A stretch of 64,000 nt of DNA, taken from Zantedeschia hybrid cultivar. Lineage: Eukaryota; Streptophyta; Magnoliopsida; Alismatales; Araceae. The DNA lies in the NCBI GenBank assembly GCA_030544215.1, contig JARZZO010000011.1, forward strand, positions 50,713,587 to 50,777,586. The letters run 5' to 3'. This document shows positions 1-12,351 of the stretch, piece after piece (the stretch's first letter is position 1; every line of letters starts with the position of its first letter). Below the pieces are notes generated by a model. That model had not been told where the DNA came from, made no database searches, and worked only from the letters and a program-made list of their open reading frames with translations. A program made the translations under genes and the position numbers.

Positions 1-1319
1 GCATCCGAGCCTACAATGACACAGATAAGCGTAGTTCATACTATTCTTGCTCCTTTTAGGAGCTCTATCAAGGTGAAGAGAATCATAACAAACATCCAAC
101 ATATACAATCTATTAACTAAATTTACTAAAGTAATAAGTTTATTACTATAATAAACTAAATAGCTATTGTTCTCAAAGGTTAATTTGTATCCTACTCTAT
201 CAAAATAAGAAACAAAAATAATGATCTTTATTATGCTAGGAACATAATAACAGTAAGATAATATGATTCTCTGTCTAGATGGAAGCTTGAAGTCCATTGT
301 CCCGACAACGAGTGTTGAAACCTTTGTACCATTTCTTAGCCTCAAGTCCACATCGCTTTTGCTCAGCTTCCTCTTACTTGTCAGTACATCTACATCATTG
401 TAGATATGAGAAGCACATACAGTATCCAATATCCAAGATGTAGAATATATGAGAGACAAGTATATATCTATCATAAAGATACCTAAAGCTTCTTTAAGCT
501 TCGTCATTTCCTGAGGTTTTTATTTTGAGGTACTCCTTGTGGTTTCTCTTCTCGTGACCCTCTTGGTGGCAGTGGAAGCATTCACCAATCTCTACTCCTT
601 TGCCTTTATCCTTCTTGGCAGCTGGCTTCTGCTTGTTCTACTTCTTCTCTTTGCCTTTCTTAAAGACTTGGATTGCTCCTCTTCTTCATGTCTCTATTAA
701 CCATGAGAACAATGAGCTTTTCCTTCTGAAGGTTGCCCTCAGTAGTCTTCAACATATAAAGTAGCTTTGTCAGTGTCGCCTGAATTTTGTTCATGTTAAA
801 ATTAGCAAGGAACTGAGAATATGAATCTAGAAGTAAGCTGTAGACAAGGCCGGTGGTCATTTCCTTAGGTAGGTCTATCCCGAGTACAGCCAACCTTTCA
901 ATGCACTCAATCTTCTTTAACACATGAGTTTGTACTGAAGATCCATCTGCCATGCGAGCTCCGAACAAGTTTTTAGATATTGCATATCTTTCAACCTTAC
1001 TCTGTTCTTCAAAGAGCTCCTTCAAGTGGAGTAGGATGGATCTGGCATCCATCTTTTCATGTTGCCTTTGCAACTTGTTGCTCATAGAGGCTAACATACA
1101 ACATTAGGACATGGTGGAATCCTCCTTCAACTTCTCATGTGTAATCATATCTCCTTTAGGGTTATCTCATGCCGATTTAGGCGGGACCTCATCCTCTAGA
1201 ACATATGTGATCTTCTCAGACCTGTGAACAGTCTTCAAGTTCTTAAGCCAGTCAGAGTAGTTAGGGCTTTTCAATATGTTAGCATCTAGTATGTTAGGAA
1301 GTGGGTTGTTTGACGACAT
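1..1319 (-). pseudogene. Copia gag-protease fragment, broken
   Basis: Read on the minus strand, gag begins with ATG at 1319-1317. The N-terminus contains NYSDWLKNLKTVHRSE, and the open stretch 1097-660 is the UBN2-type capsid region of Ty1/copia. A zinc-knuckle remnant near 590-545 reads CFHC..EGH....H, with the last Cys changed to His. An aspartic protease follows near 440, where the expected DTG reads DTV. The start of the GAG-pre-integrase region lies at the window edge. In-frame stops near 1158 and 1106 and a frame break below 660 disable it. It is the same family as the + strand Copia whose gag starts at 44529. Integrase and RT would lie outside the window to the left. The family call is firm. 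Copia lineage is not assigned. Confidence 0.85.
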
Positions 1320-1790
1320 TCTCGCCTACAAGAGAAATATAAATAAAGTTAACAAATATTCAATATTAAAGTTAAAACAAGATATGGATTTTTATCTAGT
1401 TTAACTCCCACTAATTTTTAACAGACTGTACAACCCTCTGATGCACAGAATTGGTGCCGCTGACGGTCTCCTAGTATGGATTATAATCTCACTGACTCAT
1501 AATGTGCTTTTGTAGATAGCACAACAAACCACACCATGATCAGAGAGCAATCAACTTTTGACATTTGTAACTCTTTGGTATATTTGATCAGACTTTAACC
1601 CCCAAAATATTAATGGCATTGTGGATAGCACAACAAACCATTAATATCTGGTTTACGTATTGCCATCATTACTTAAGATGCAGCCCTTGTGGATAGCATA
1701 ACAAGACTACACCGTACCTCTATCCCGTTTAAGACATCGACATGCCATAGCTTTAATCTTGTCCTTAGAATTTGTTAGGTCATGTTGTAG
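1320..1790 (-). other. Copia 5' leader with three hairpins
   Basis: This is the untranslated leader just upstream of gag. It contains three copies of the leader hairpin with core TTGTG-CTATC-CACAA (minus strand), at about 1528-1509, 1637-1618 and 1706-1687. The middle one has a 10-11 bp outer stem (ATATTAATGG/CCATTAATAT). The leader is collinear with 29627-29975 plus 44382-44528 and with 61137-61522. Similarity stops near 1790, so the rest of the leader, PBS and LTR are missing on this side. Confidence 0.75.
1326..1350 (-). promoter_or_regulatory. 3' splice-site-like tract before Copia gag
   Basis: On the minus strand a pyrimidine-rich run, TTTATATTTCTCTTGTAG, ends at 1326. It is followed by six bases (GCGAGA) and then the gag ATG at 1319. 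The tract and the six-base distance recur before gag in the + strand Copia at 44502-44528. It fits a plant 3' splice site (U-rich tract, then TGTAG|G). Use as a splice site is inferred. Confidence 0.5.
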
Positions 1791-2158
1791 GGGCCGTTAC
1801 CTTTGGGGACTTAATTGGCCCATGATCCACTCTCTTTGATTGAGGGGATTGTAGGATATTGGGCAAGAAGGGATCTCCTTGTGATCGGAGAGAGCAAATC
1901 GTGCGGAGCTACCTTACATGAACGGTTATGCCGTTAACTTGCAAGACCCACCTGATGGCAGGCAAGAGTTATGGGTCGACCCTGGGGGACCTTCAATCTC
2001 TCGGACAGTCGGGAGGAGGCGACCTTAGAGTCCAGGCTCCTGGCCTCCCCTCAGACATGTCACAGACCTTTGATTACCGAGAGGGTAGGCTCCTCTTAGC
2101 TTTTGGTGATATGACTGAGACACTGCAGTGTCTTGAGGGTTGTCGACTGATGTGTTGG
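1791..2158. other. unassigned DNA left of the Tekay element
   Basis: No recognisable coding or repeat signal. Its last five bases (GTTGG, 2154-2158) are the left target-site duplication of the gypsy element, so the same sequence originally continued at 12352. A 108-codon open frame at 1928-2254 runs into the LTR and shows no known domain; I do not regard it as a gene. Confidence 0.5.
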
Positions 2159-4016
2159 TGTAACGACCCCCTGATAGCCGGTTCGGTCATACCGACGTAC
2201 TTCGAACCGCAAGGACCCGTTGACAGCGGGAACAACCTGATCATGTATTTGTAGCTAAGGAGCACATCGCATGTAAATAAATAGTTGATTGATCATGAGT
2301 TACCAAATTCTTTATATTGATGTCATATACAGTACATCGCAGTACCTCAAGTCCAGGGATACAACTTGTAAGTTTACATGGGGACTGGATTTACAAAAAC
2401 CAAGCTCGGCTCAACTAAACTAAGGTCGTAGAGATTTCTCGATTGCTCCGGGAAGGGGGTTAAATAGTATGGGTGAGTTTACCGACTCAGCAAGCACATG
2501 ATACCATTATATAGCTTATCATATATAAACATAAAAAGAGATATGATAATACTATCTAATCATGTCATGATAGAATAAAACATAGCAAGCTTCAGCGAAC
2601 ATAAGGATCATGGTTCATGGCAAAACATATAAGATCATGGTATGGCACCATAGCGTGGCATCATAGCATGGCGTGAGTATCATAAAGATCATGGCTTAGC
2701 ATGGCATGGTTGAAAGATCATGGCGTACCATAGCATGGCGTGAGTATAAACATAAAGATCATGGATTAATATCATGGCGTGACTTGACTTGATCATGGCA
2801 TAGCATCATGACATGGCATAAGTACAAGCATAACAAGGGCATGACATAGCATTATGGCATGATTAAAAGAACATGGTATAGCATGAAGTCATACATCATA
2901 AACATATATATAGCATACAAACAACATAAATCTTTTCACTTATTTAATGGACATACATCCAAACCACAACATGAGGAGGTTTAACATGACATGCAGCCAG
3001 CGGTAAGGCAAATGCCCACTGGCGCTTCCACTGCACAACAGAGAGACCCACCCATCCCACCTGGACCGGTAGAACCGTAGCCAAGATTTTACCCGTTTTG
3101 CCTCAGGTTGTGTCTTTTAACTTAATATCCGTTTCACAAGGATGCTTGTATGATTCGGACGCATGGACTCCTAAGGTGGCACTGTCCATAAGCATGTTCG
3201 ATTTTAACATGGGAGACTTGTAGCATGGGATTTAGGTATGGGTTGAGTGTCCATTTAGGCTCTTATGTCATTTTGATAGCATGTTGGCTTAGTAACCTAT
3301 ACTTAGATTTGTAGGAAAATGTATGTTTGAAAACATGCCATTTGCGATAGGAAACTAACCATGGAGATAGGACCATGTACTTGCCTTTAAACCAGGATCT
3401 TGCTTAGGCACAATAGAAGCCTCCTTCCGTCACCCTCCAGGGCAGCTCGAACTGGCGGTAAGACTTCTTCTCCCGAGCTCTCTCTTTTTCTCTTTCTCTG
3501 TACCTCTCTTTCTCTCTCACTCTATCTCTCTATAGGTGTGGGTGAAGGAGGAATGAGAAGAGATGGGGGAGATGGGAGGGCTACCCCCGTATTTAAAGGG
3601 GTGGGTATGGATTAAAATGGGGACATGTGTTTAGGACATGTGTCCCTTTAAGGTGAGTTTCGCTTGAATTTGGGACATGTGTCCAATAATGTAGCATAGA
3701 TTTATCGGGGGCTAGTAAATCTTATCAATTTTATTATTCTTCAGTATTTTTACATTTTAGTCCCTATATTTTCAATAATTAGCTTTATATTCTCATTCAA
3801 CACCTCTTCACCGAATTTAACCCCCTTTTTTAGGGATTCGAGGACATATCTAGAGGCTTTAAAATTTTTTCTTAAGACCCTATGAAGATCATCTATTGCA
3901 TTATAAGATATGAACTTTTCATAATTGCATTTATAGTTTTTTGGTATTTGCGGATATATCTTTTTTCATAATTATGTACATGTTGGCATATAATTGAAAT
4001 TTTGTTGGTCCTTACA
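2159..4016 (-). repeat. 3' LTR of the Tekay element
   Basis: Starts TGTAACGACC and ends GGTCCTTACA on the + strand. It matches 10470-12346 along its whole length. Positions 2590-2890 hold an irregular run of CATGGCAT/AGCATCAT words, and 3480-3535 a CT-rich tract. Confidence 0.95.
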
Positions 4017-4029
4017 TCCTCTCCCCCTT
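4017..4029 (-). promoter_or_regulatory. polypurine tract
   Basis: On the minus strand AAGGGGGAGAGGA directly abuts the 3' LTR. It is preceded by TCGAGGACGAATTTTAT, the usual signature upstream of the second-strand primer in Tekay/Del elements. Confidence 0.9.
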
Positions 4030-5722
4030 AAATAAAATTCGTCCTCGAATTTTAAATCTAATTGAATAAATTGTTGAATATGGTGAGGATCTTACCGAAA
4101 AGATGTGGGTACTTGCTCCTCATTTCTTCTTCCGTTTCTCAGGTTGCTTCCTCTGTTGACTGGTTTCTCCATAGAACTTTCACTAAAAGAATTGTCTTAT
4201 TTATGAGCTCCTTTATCTTGAAGTCCAAGATTTGCACGGGCTGTTCTTCATAACTCAGATTTGACTAGATCTGGAGCTCACCATAAACTATGACATGGGA
4301 TGGGTCATGAAGATATTTCTTGAGTATGAAGACATGAAAGATGTTGTGAACTCCTTCTAGAGCAGGCGGTAGGGCTAGTTGGTACGCTGCATCTCCAACC
4401 TTCTACAGAATTTCAAATGGACAAATATAGCAGGGTGCTAGCTTGCTTTGCTTTCCAAATCTGACAACTCCTTTTGATGGGGAAACCTTCAGAAACACAT
4501 GGTCTCCGAATTCAAAAGAAACATCTTTTCTCCTCTGATCGACATAGCTCTTTTGTCGATTTGGTGCAGCTATCAACCTTTGATGGATAAATTGAAGTTC
4601 TCTGTGTTGGCCTGCACAATATCTGGTCCTATCATTTGTCTCTTTCCGGACTCTTCCCAACATATAGGTGATCTGTAGGATCTCCCATATAGAGTTTCAA
4701 AAGGAGCTATTTTAATACTGGCAGGGAAGCTATTATTATAGGCAAATTTGACCAACGGTAAGTTTTTATCTCAATCTCCTCTCCAATTTAGACTACAAGC
4801 TCTCAGCATATCTTCTAAAGTCTGGATAGTTCTTTCTGTCTGACCATTGGTCTGAAGATGAAAGGTAGTACTGAACTTTAATTGAGTGCCTAAAGTTTCC
4901 TGGAGACTCTTCCATATTCTAAAGGTGAATCTAGAGTATCTGTCAGAGACAATTGACTTGGGAATCCCATGTAGCTTAATGATATTGTCTATATGTAGCT
5001 TGATCAAACTTTCTACTCATTGGTTAATCTTTATTGACAAGAAATGGGCATATTTTATGAATATATCCACGATTACCCAAATGGCTTCATGTCCGTGTGC
5101 TGATCGGGGAAGACCCACAATAAAGTCCATAGTGATATGTTTCCTTTTTCCCTCTGGAATTTCTATCTTTTAAAGTAGTCCAAAAGGTCTCTGATGTTCT
5201 GTCTTAACCTGTTGACAAACTAGGCATTTAGAAACAAAATTAGTAATATCTTTCTTCATACATGGCCACCAAAAGATACGCTTCATGTCTTGGAACATCT
5301 TGGTACTTTCAAGATGAATAGTGAACTTTGACCTATGAGCTTCGGTCAAAAGTTTCTTTCTCGATTCATGGTCCTATGGAACGCATAATCTGCCTTAGAA
5401 ATATATAACGCCATGATCATTTGTTTTAAATCCAGACTTATTAGTCAGTTCTTACAACTTAAGATCATTTTGTTGAGCTTCAAAAATCTTTTTCACAATG
5501 GTAGATTGGATGGATAACTGACATAAGGAGGCAATAACTTCCTCAATCATCTTCCATTCTCTAATCATCATTAGCCGCTTCCTGCTGAGAGCATCGGCTA
5601 TAATATTTGCCTTACTTGGGTGATAATTCAATTCAAAATCATAATCTTTTAAGAATTCTATCTAATGACTCTGTCTAAGATTGAGCTCTTTCTGAGAGAA
5701 AATATATTTAAGGCTCTGATGA
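4030..5722 (-). pseudogene. Tekay pol 3' half: RNase H end, integrase, chromodomain
   Basis: This is the continuation of pol after the solo-LTR insertion, read from 5722 down. The integrase core is seen in pieces: the first Asp in VIVDIF near 5060, the second in IVSDRYSRF near 4945 and the Glu in QTNGQTER near 4845. Downstream, 4663-4403 is the integrase C-terminal region (FGDHVFLKVSPSKGVVRFG). A chromodomain lies at about 4215-4080 (VKVLWRN...EEAT*ETEEEMRSKYPHLF). A key Trp of the chromodomain reads as a TGA stop at 4141-4139. Several other stops and frame breaks are present (near 4660, 4770 and 5010). In chromoviruses the chromodomain steers integration to heterochromatin. Here it cannot be made. 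Confidence 0.85.
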
Positions 5723-7616
5723 TGTAAGGATTGAAGTTTCAGATCCAGTTATTGGATCAGTTTCGGTGTCGGACCCCTTGATTTGGACCCTTGAGGGGCT
5801 GAGAGCATAGGTTCTTTATCGCGTCGAGCTTGCTCACCGCGGTTCAAACAGCGTCTTGTTTGGAAGACGCGTTTTAGAGTGTGCTACATCGGTGCCACGT
5901 AGGCGCCATGTGGACCAGTTTCGGGCCGCGAGAGTACGGCCTTGGTCTTGTCACTGGAATGACGTCAGTATTGGACGACGCGTTTAGCTAGGTTTGGTTT
6001 AAACCCACGAACCCTCCCTCCTTTCCCTCATTTCTTTCATTTTCTTCTATCTCCTCCCTCTCTCCGAACACTTCGCTCTCCCTTCCCCCTTCTCCTTCCT
6101 TTCCTCTCCCTCCACTCCATCAAACCCCCTCCCTAATTTCCATCGCTACCACCACCATTTCCTCCGCGGCGTATTGCTCTCCGGATGGCGGCCGACATCT
6201 CGGTAGAGTAACGGCATCTACGGTAGTACCGGCGACAGTTTGTGGCGGGGCGGTCTAGCGGCTTGAAGCTCAGAGGAGTTCAAGTAATTGGTAGGGTGAC
6301 GATCTCCATTGTATTTTGACTAAAACCACGTTTTTCCTTCTTTAGAGCATGTTTAGGAGATTTTCGGGAAGAAATTCCACTTTTTATACTCGGAAGGCTG
6401 GGGGCAACCTGTTAGCGAATGTTAAATGGCGTCTTGGGACAGAGACACCGTTTTGAATAGCGGCTACCTCCCACGACGCGATTTAGTCTGGATCACCCCG
6501 ATGCCTAATTCTGTTTCTGTCATGATTAGGCGACTAGAGATAGCGACACCTTTTAAAGGGTGACTACCTTACACGACGCATTTTAGGCCATCTTCCGAGG
6601 CCAGTTTTCGCATGAACCAGTTTAGGGGTCTTGAATGACGTCGGCCTTGGGCGACGCGATTCAAGACAGAATCTTATTAAAGCATGCAATTAACATGTGT
6701 TTACATTGTTAGATAGTTTGGATAAATACATGTTTGAAAACATACTCGAGGACGATGATTTCTACATGATCGGATCGCACCATGTTGCGTTTTGTGCGAT
6801 CGTGGACCTAGAGTGACAGTTGTTAGCGCTTAGGCACCCTGTGTCGGTGTGGGAGTGACACGGCGCCAGTGTGGGAGCGGTGGGGTGACACCTAGAGAGA
6901 GGGTCACCTGGTGTACCCCAGGGTATAGCTAGTATCGGTGTGGGAGTGGTACATTCGGAGTGTCACTCGTGCTGGGGGAAGCAGAACTACCTTGAGCCAG
7001 GTCAGGCCGGAGTAGCTAGTACGTTATCCGAGCGGTTGCTGTTTGGTCTCAGCGGGTCGGTGTTTTCCGCATTCGGCTGCATGGTTTGCGTGTTTAGCCG
7101 AGACGTTGGTTGTGGACTCCGTGGTAGAGTGGTTTCAGAGTTGTGTTTACTGCTTTTTTTATTTAAATTGCCTTTATTCATGTTGTTGCACTTGTGGGTG
7201 CGTGAGTGGGTGGTGGGGATCGAAGGATCCCTACTGAGTCTATTTCGATGAGACTCACCCCCTGTAGTTTTCAAGTGAGGGTTCCAAGCAGGCGTAGCGA
7301 GGAGGGTTTTGTCTCGGGTTGCGCGCTAGCAGCCATCATTCCGGAATATGTCCCAATGTAGTTGTTATTTCTTTTCAGGCCTGTACGCTTAATTACTTCT
7401 TTTTAGTTGGAATATGTAATTATTTACTGAGTCAAGTTGAATTGTAATAATTTTTAATTCCTACACTTCCTTTACAATTCAATGTGATGTGGATGTTTAG
7501 CTTAGTTTATCATTTATTTTCCAGACTTATCGAGATCCTGGTTTGGCTCCAAATTCTAATGATTCGGTACCCATTTAGTAATCGGATCCCCGATTATAGG
7601 GTGGCAGGTCGTTACA
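5723..7616 (+). repeat. solo LTR of a gypsy element, nested
   Basis: An LTR running TGTAAGGATT...GTCGTTACA with a perfect 5-bp duplication GATGA at 5718-5722 and 7617-7621. No internal region is attached, so it is a solo LTR left by LTR-LTR recombination. It resembles the 2.7 kb LTRs at 22307 and 26580 in its ends, order of blocks and GCGTC/GACGC palindromes, but is shorter (1894 bp) and well diverged. It splits the RNase H of the older Tekay element. Confidence 0.9.
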
Positions 7617-7621
7617 GATGA

Positions 7622-8925
7622 TCTGTGAACACTTAAAATTGGACTTCATATAAATAATGCCTCCATATTTTGAGTGAATGAACTACTGCTACTAATTCAA
7701 GATCATGGATGGGATAATTTAGCTTATGATCCTTTAGTTGGCGAGATACATAAGTAATTACCTTACCATGCTGCATGAGCACACAACTGATACCTTGTCT
7801 TGAGGCATCAATATAGATGACAAAACCTTCGGTTCCACTAGGTAGGGTAAGGACTAGAGCTGTAGTTAATCTTTTCTTTAGTTCCTGGAAGCTCCTTTCA
7901 CATTCTTCTATCTACAAAAATCTTATCACTTTTCGGGTTAGCTTAGTAAGAGGGGCTGCTAGAGTAGCAAACCCTTCTATAAAGCGTCGATAGTATCTAG
8001 TTAGACTTAGAAAACTCCGAACTTCAGTTGGAGTCTTAGGTGCTTCCCAATTAAGTATAGCTTGAATCTTGACTGGATCAACAACTACACCTTCTTTAGA
8101 AATAATATAGCCAAGAAATTGAATTTGTCGTAACCAGAACTCACACTTGCTAAATTTGACATATAGTTTGTGAGTTCTGAGAGTTTCTAGAATAATTTTC
8201 AGGTGTTTCTTATGTGTTTCCTCAGTAGGAGAATATATCAGGACATCATCTATAAATATTACTACAAAATGATCCAAGTACGATTTGAATATCCGGTTCA
8301 TTAAATCCATAAAAGCTGCAGGGGCATTGTTTAAACCAAAAGCCATGACTATAAATTCATAGTACCCGTACTTGGTTCGAAATACTATTTTGGGAATATC
8401 TTCTTCTTTAATGCTTACTTGATGATATCCTGATCAAAGATCTATCTTTGAAAATATAGTAGCTTCTTATAATTGATCAAATAGATCATTAATTCACGGC
8501 TGTAGATACCGATTCTTGATAGTAACTTGATTCAACTTCCGATAATTTACACAGAGCCGCAATGATCCTTCCTTCTTTCTAATAAATAAAATAGGAGCAT
8601 CCCATGGAGACACACTAGGACAAATAAATCTCTTGTCTAATAATTCTTGAAGCTGCTTCTTTAATTCTCCTAGCTCAGTAGGTGCCATAAGATAAGAAAT
8701 CTTAGAGATGGGCACTGTGCCTATGAGAAGCTCAATTGAGAATTCGATCTCCCTTATTGGCGGCAGGCCTGACAATTCCTATGGAAAGATATCTGGATAT
8801 TCTCTAACTACTTTAATGTCAGAGATAGAGAAGGTTTTCTTTTCTTTTGAGATAGAAACTACACTGACTAAGTAAGATGAACAACCTTTGTCAATGCAAT
8901 ATCGTGCTTTAAGTGTTGAGATGAT
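7622..8925 (-). pseudogene. Tekay pol 5' half: reverse transcriptase and RNase H start
   Basis: The start of RT is in 8775-8494: GLPPIREIEFSI, then the MAPTELGELKKQL block and the LRLCVNYRKLN block. The palm and thumb are in 8346-7912: MAFGLNNAPAAF, catalytic box FIDDVLIYS near 8256-8230, then FLGYIISKEG. The family usually has YIDD or FVDD at the box, so the two catalytic Asp are still present. Stops and a frame break between 8493 and 8350 split the domain. RNase H begins below 7912 and is interrupted by the solo LTR at 7616. Not functional. Confidence 0.9.
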
Positions 8926-10344
8926 TTATTTTCCAAGTTTGGGGAGTTTAAGAGAGAACTCTTCTTTCCCTGGAATTCTAAAAAGAATCTTTTTCATTCG
9001 GCAATCAAGCATAGCATAGTGATGTTCTAGCCAATCCATCCCTAGAATGATATCAAAGTCTTTCATCTTAAGTACATATAATTGAGTGGAGAGTCGTCTA
9101 CCTTCGATCTCTACCTTAAGAGAGATAATGAACCTTTGGGATTGGAGAACTCCTCCAAGGGTGAAAACAGTCACAAGAACTAGAGTTTCAACTAGATCTA
9201 CTTGGTCAAGTAATGACTGTATGAATTCTTCTGAAATAAAGGAATGCATAGCACCACTATCAAATAGAACTCGAGCATAAGTATCGTCTATGAGAACCAT
9301 ACATTCAGTGACATTCTTAATAGGCCCCATATCTTCTCGAGTCAAAGCAAAGACACAAGCTGGCGTTCGTGATTTGGTGGGAACTGTTTGCTGCGTTGAT
9401 GCTGGTGCTGGCATAGGAGTGGTTCTAACCTTGGGACAGTCTTTCATAATGTGTCTGGTCTCCCCACAACCAAAGCATCGACTAGATCCCCTCAGACATT
9501 CAATACCATCATGTCTTTTTCCACATTTCTGACACAGAGGGTAATAGGGAACTCGAGCAGGTGGAATAGTAGTCATTATTGGCATCCTTGGAAGCTCGGT
9601 TTTTCTCTTCTTGGGCATAGATGAAGATGCCTACTTCTTGAGATCTGCCTTACATTCTTCTAAATAAATCTCGTGCTCAGCTTCTTGCCTGCACGCAGCT
9701 TCCACTACCTCTTCCGTAGAACTAAATTTGTGTGCAACTAGCTTGGTGCGTAATATGGGTTTTAGTCCCATCAAATTTTTTTGAAGTTTCCACCGTCATC
9801 AAGGCACATATGAGGTGTGAATTTTACCAACTCAGAAAATTTGGCTTCATACTCCATGACTGATATAGTGCCTTGGGTTATGGACAGGAACTCCTGCATC
9901 ATTTTGTCTTGAATATGTTGTGGAAAAAACTTGGCCCTAAAGGCTGTCAAAAATTCTTCTCACATTACCTCTCCTTCTCTTCCGACAAACTTTGTGCGGA
10001 GGGTAGAAGACCACAATGTGTCCGCCCGATCTTGTAACATGTAACTTCTCAAATTTACTTTATCAGTTTATGGGCAACATATGGCACATAACATCTTTTT
10101 GATATCCCGAATCCAACTTTCGGCAATCAGGGGGTCGCTCTCCCCCTTAAAAATAGGCGGCCCCATCTTCTTAAACCTAATCTACAAAGTTCTACTATTG
10201 TTGGGTAGTGTGGAGAAATCTTTGAAAAATATGTATAATGGATCCCACATCTAGGGATGATGGTGAAGGAACATGTGTAGCATTCTGGGGCTCTGGATTG
10301 ACCCTTTTGGCCCTATGTGTCTTCCCTCGTCTATTATTCGCCAT
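8926..10344 (-). pseudogene. Tekay gag and protease, broken
   Basis: Gag starts at ATG 10344-10342 (MANNRRGK...) and carries several stops and frame breaks down to about 9620. The intact stretch 9618-8926 holds a CCHC knuckle (CFGCGETRHIMKDC, near 9490) and the aspartic protease with LFDSGAMHSFI near 9265, followed by the IILGMDWL motif near 9045. DSGA instead of DTGA is normal for this clade. Gag would form the particle and protease would cut the polyprotein. The breaks in the capsid part mean this copy cannot supply Gag. Confidence 0.85.
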
Positions 10345-10452
10345 TACCTATAGGACAAGTCATAGGTTAGTCTGAGTTTAACTAAGTCTAGCCTCCTAGT
10401 TCTATGACTCCTGGGCTTGTTGTACATGCCTTTAGTGCTTATACTTAACCTT

Positions 10453-10464
10453 GCTCTGATACAA
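10453..10464 (-). promoter_or_regulatory. primer-binding site, initiator Met-tRNA type
   Basis: On the minus strand TTGTATCAGAGC, one base off the usual TGGTATCAGAGC. It lies five bases inside the 5' LTR boundary at 10470, where first-strand synthesis would begin. Confidence 0.8.
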
Positions 10465-10469
10465 CAAAT

Positions 10470-12346
10470 TGTAATGACCCTATGATGGCCGGTTCAGTTA
10501 TACCGATGTACTTCAAACCGCAGGGACCCATTGACAGCGGGAACAATCCGATCACGTATTGTAGTTAAGGTTGAGCACATCACATGTAAATAAACATGCA
10601 ATTGATCGTGAGTCGCAAAATTCTTTATATTGATGTCATATACAGTACATCGCAGTACATCAAGTCTAGAGATACAACTTGTAAGTTTACATGGGGACTA
10701 GACTTATAAAAACCATGCTTGGCTCAACTAAACTAAGGTTGTAGAGATTCCTCGATTGTCTCGAGAAGGTCCTCTCCTGAAAGGGGGTTAAATAGTATAG
10801 GTGAGTTTATTGACTCAGCAAGCACATGATACTACTACATGGTTTATCATATATAAACATAAAAAGCGACATGATAATACTATCTAATCATGTCATGATA
10901 GAATAAAACATAGCAAGCTTCAGCTAGCATAAGGATCATGGCTCATAGCAAAATATATAAGATCATGGCATGGCACCATAGCATGGCATCATAGCATGGC
11001 ATGAGTATCATAAAGATCATGGCATAATATGGCATGGTTGAAAGATCATGACGTAACATGGCATGGCGTGAGTATAAACATAAAGATCATGAATTAACAT
11101 CATGGTGTAGCTTGACTGGATCATAGCATAGCATCATGACATGGCATAAGTACAAGCATAATAGTGGCATGGCATAGCATTATGACATGATTAAAAGATC
11201 ATGGTATAGTATGAAGTCATACACCATAAATATATATATAGCTTACGAACATCATGAATCTTTCCACTTATTTAACAGACATGCATCCAAACCACAATAT
11301 GAGGAGGTTTAACATAAATGCAGCCAGCGGTAAGGTAAATGCCTACTAGCGCTTCTACTACACAATAGGGGGACCCACCCGTCCCACCTGGACCGGGAGA
11401 ACCGTAGTCAGTATTTTACCCGTTTGCCTCGGATTGCGTCTTTTAACTTAATGTTTACCTCTCAAGGATACTTGTATGATTCGTACGAGGTGACACTATC
11501 CGTAAGCATGTTCGATTTTAACATGGAAGACTTATAGCATGAGATTTAGGTATGGGTTGGGTGTCCATTTAGGTTCTTATGTCATTTTGACACCATGTTG
11601 ACTTAGTAGCTTATACTTACATTTGTAGGAAAATATATGTTTGAAAACATGCCATTTACGATAGGAAATTAACCATGGAGACATAACCATATACTTGCCT
11701 TTAAATTAAAAGGTTGCATAGGTACAGTAGAAGCCTCCTTCCGTCACCCTCTGGGGCGGCTCGAACTGGCAGTAAGACTTCTTCTCTCGAACTCTCTTTT
11801 TTTTCTCTTTCTCTCTTTCTCTGTACCTCTCTTTCTCTCTTTCTCTCTCACTCTATCTCTCTATAGGCGTGGGTGAAGGAGGAATGAGAAGAGATGGGAG
11901 AGATGGGAGGGCTACCCCGTATTTAAAGGGGTGGGTATGGCTTAAAATGGGGACATGTGTTTAGGACATGTGTCCCTTTAAGGTGAGTTTAGCTTGAATT
12001 TGGGACATGTGTCCAATGATGTGGCATAGATTTATTGGGGACTAATAAATCTTATCAAGTTTCTTATTCTTTAGTATTTTTATATTTTAGTCTCTATATT
12101 TTCTATAATTGACTTTATATTCTCATTCAACACCTCTTCACCGAATTTAACCCCCTTTTTTAGTGATTCGATGATATATCTAGAGGCCTTAAAGGTTTTT
12201 CTTAAGACCCTATGAACATCATTTATTACATTATAATACATGAAATTTTCATAATTGAATTTATACTTTTTCAACATTTGCAAATATAGCCTTTTTCCTA
12301 ATTATGTATATGTTGGCATGTTATTATAATTTTGTAGGTCCTTACA
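10470..12346 (-). repeat. 5' LTR of the Tekay element
   Basis: Runs TGTAATGACC to GGTCCTTACA and is followed at once by GTTGG, the right target duplication. It holds the same irregular CATGGCAT/AGCATCAT run at 10915-11230 and a longer CT microsatellite at 11780-11870 than its partner LTR. Confidence 0.95.
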
Positions 12347-12351
12347 GTTGG

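Larger units (their letters stand above)
2159..12346 (-). mobile_element. complete, decayed Ty3/gypsy chromovirus, Tekay/Del type
   Basis: A 10.2 kb element bounded by LTRs of 1858 and 1877 bp that both run TGTAA...TTACA. The 5-bp target duplication GTTGG lies at 2154-2158 and 12347-12351. The minus-strand order is 5' LTR, iMet-type PBS, gag, protease, RT, RNase H, integrase, chromodomain, polypurine tract, 3' LTR. The integrase-side chromodomain and the purine tract place it in the Tekay/Del clade. The LTRs differ at roughly 10-15% where I compared them, mostly C-to-T and G-to-A changes, and every ORF is broken. It is therefore old and not self-mobile. A solo gypsy LTR (5723-7616) has inserted in its RNase H. 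Confidence 0.95.

Noticed and set aside
1928..2254. 108-codon + strand frame crossing into the Tekay LTR
   Set aside because: Crosses an insertion boundary and has no known domain, so it cannot be an ancient gene.
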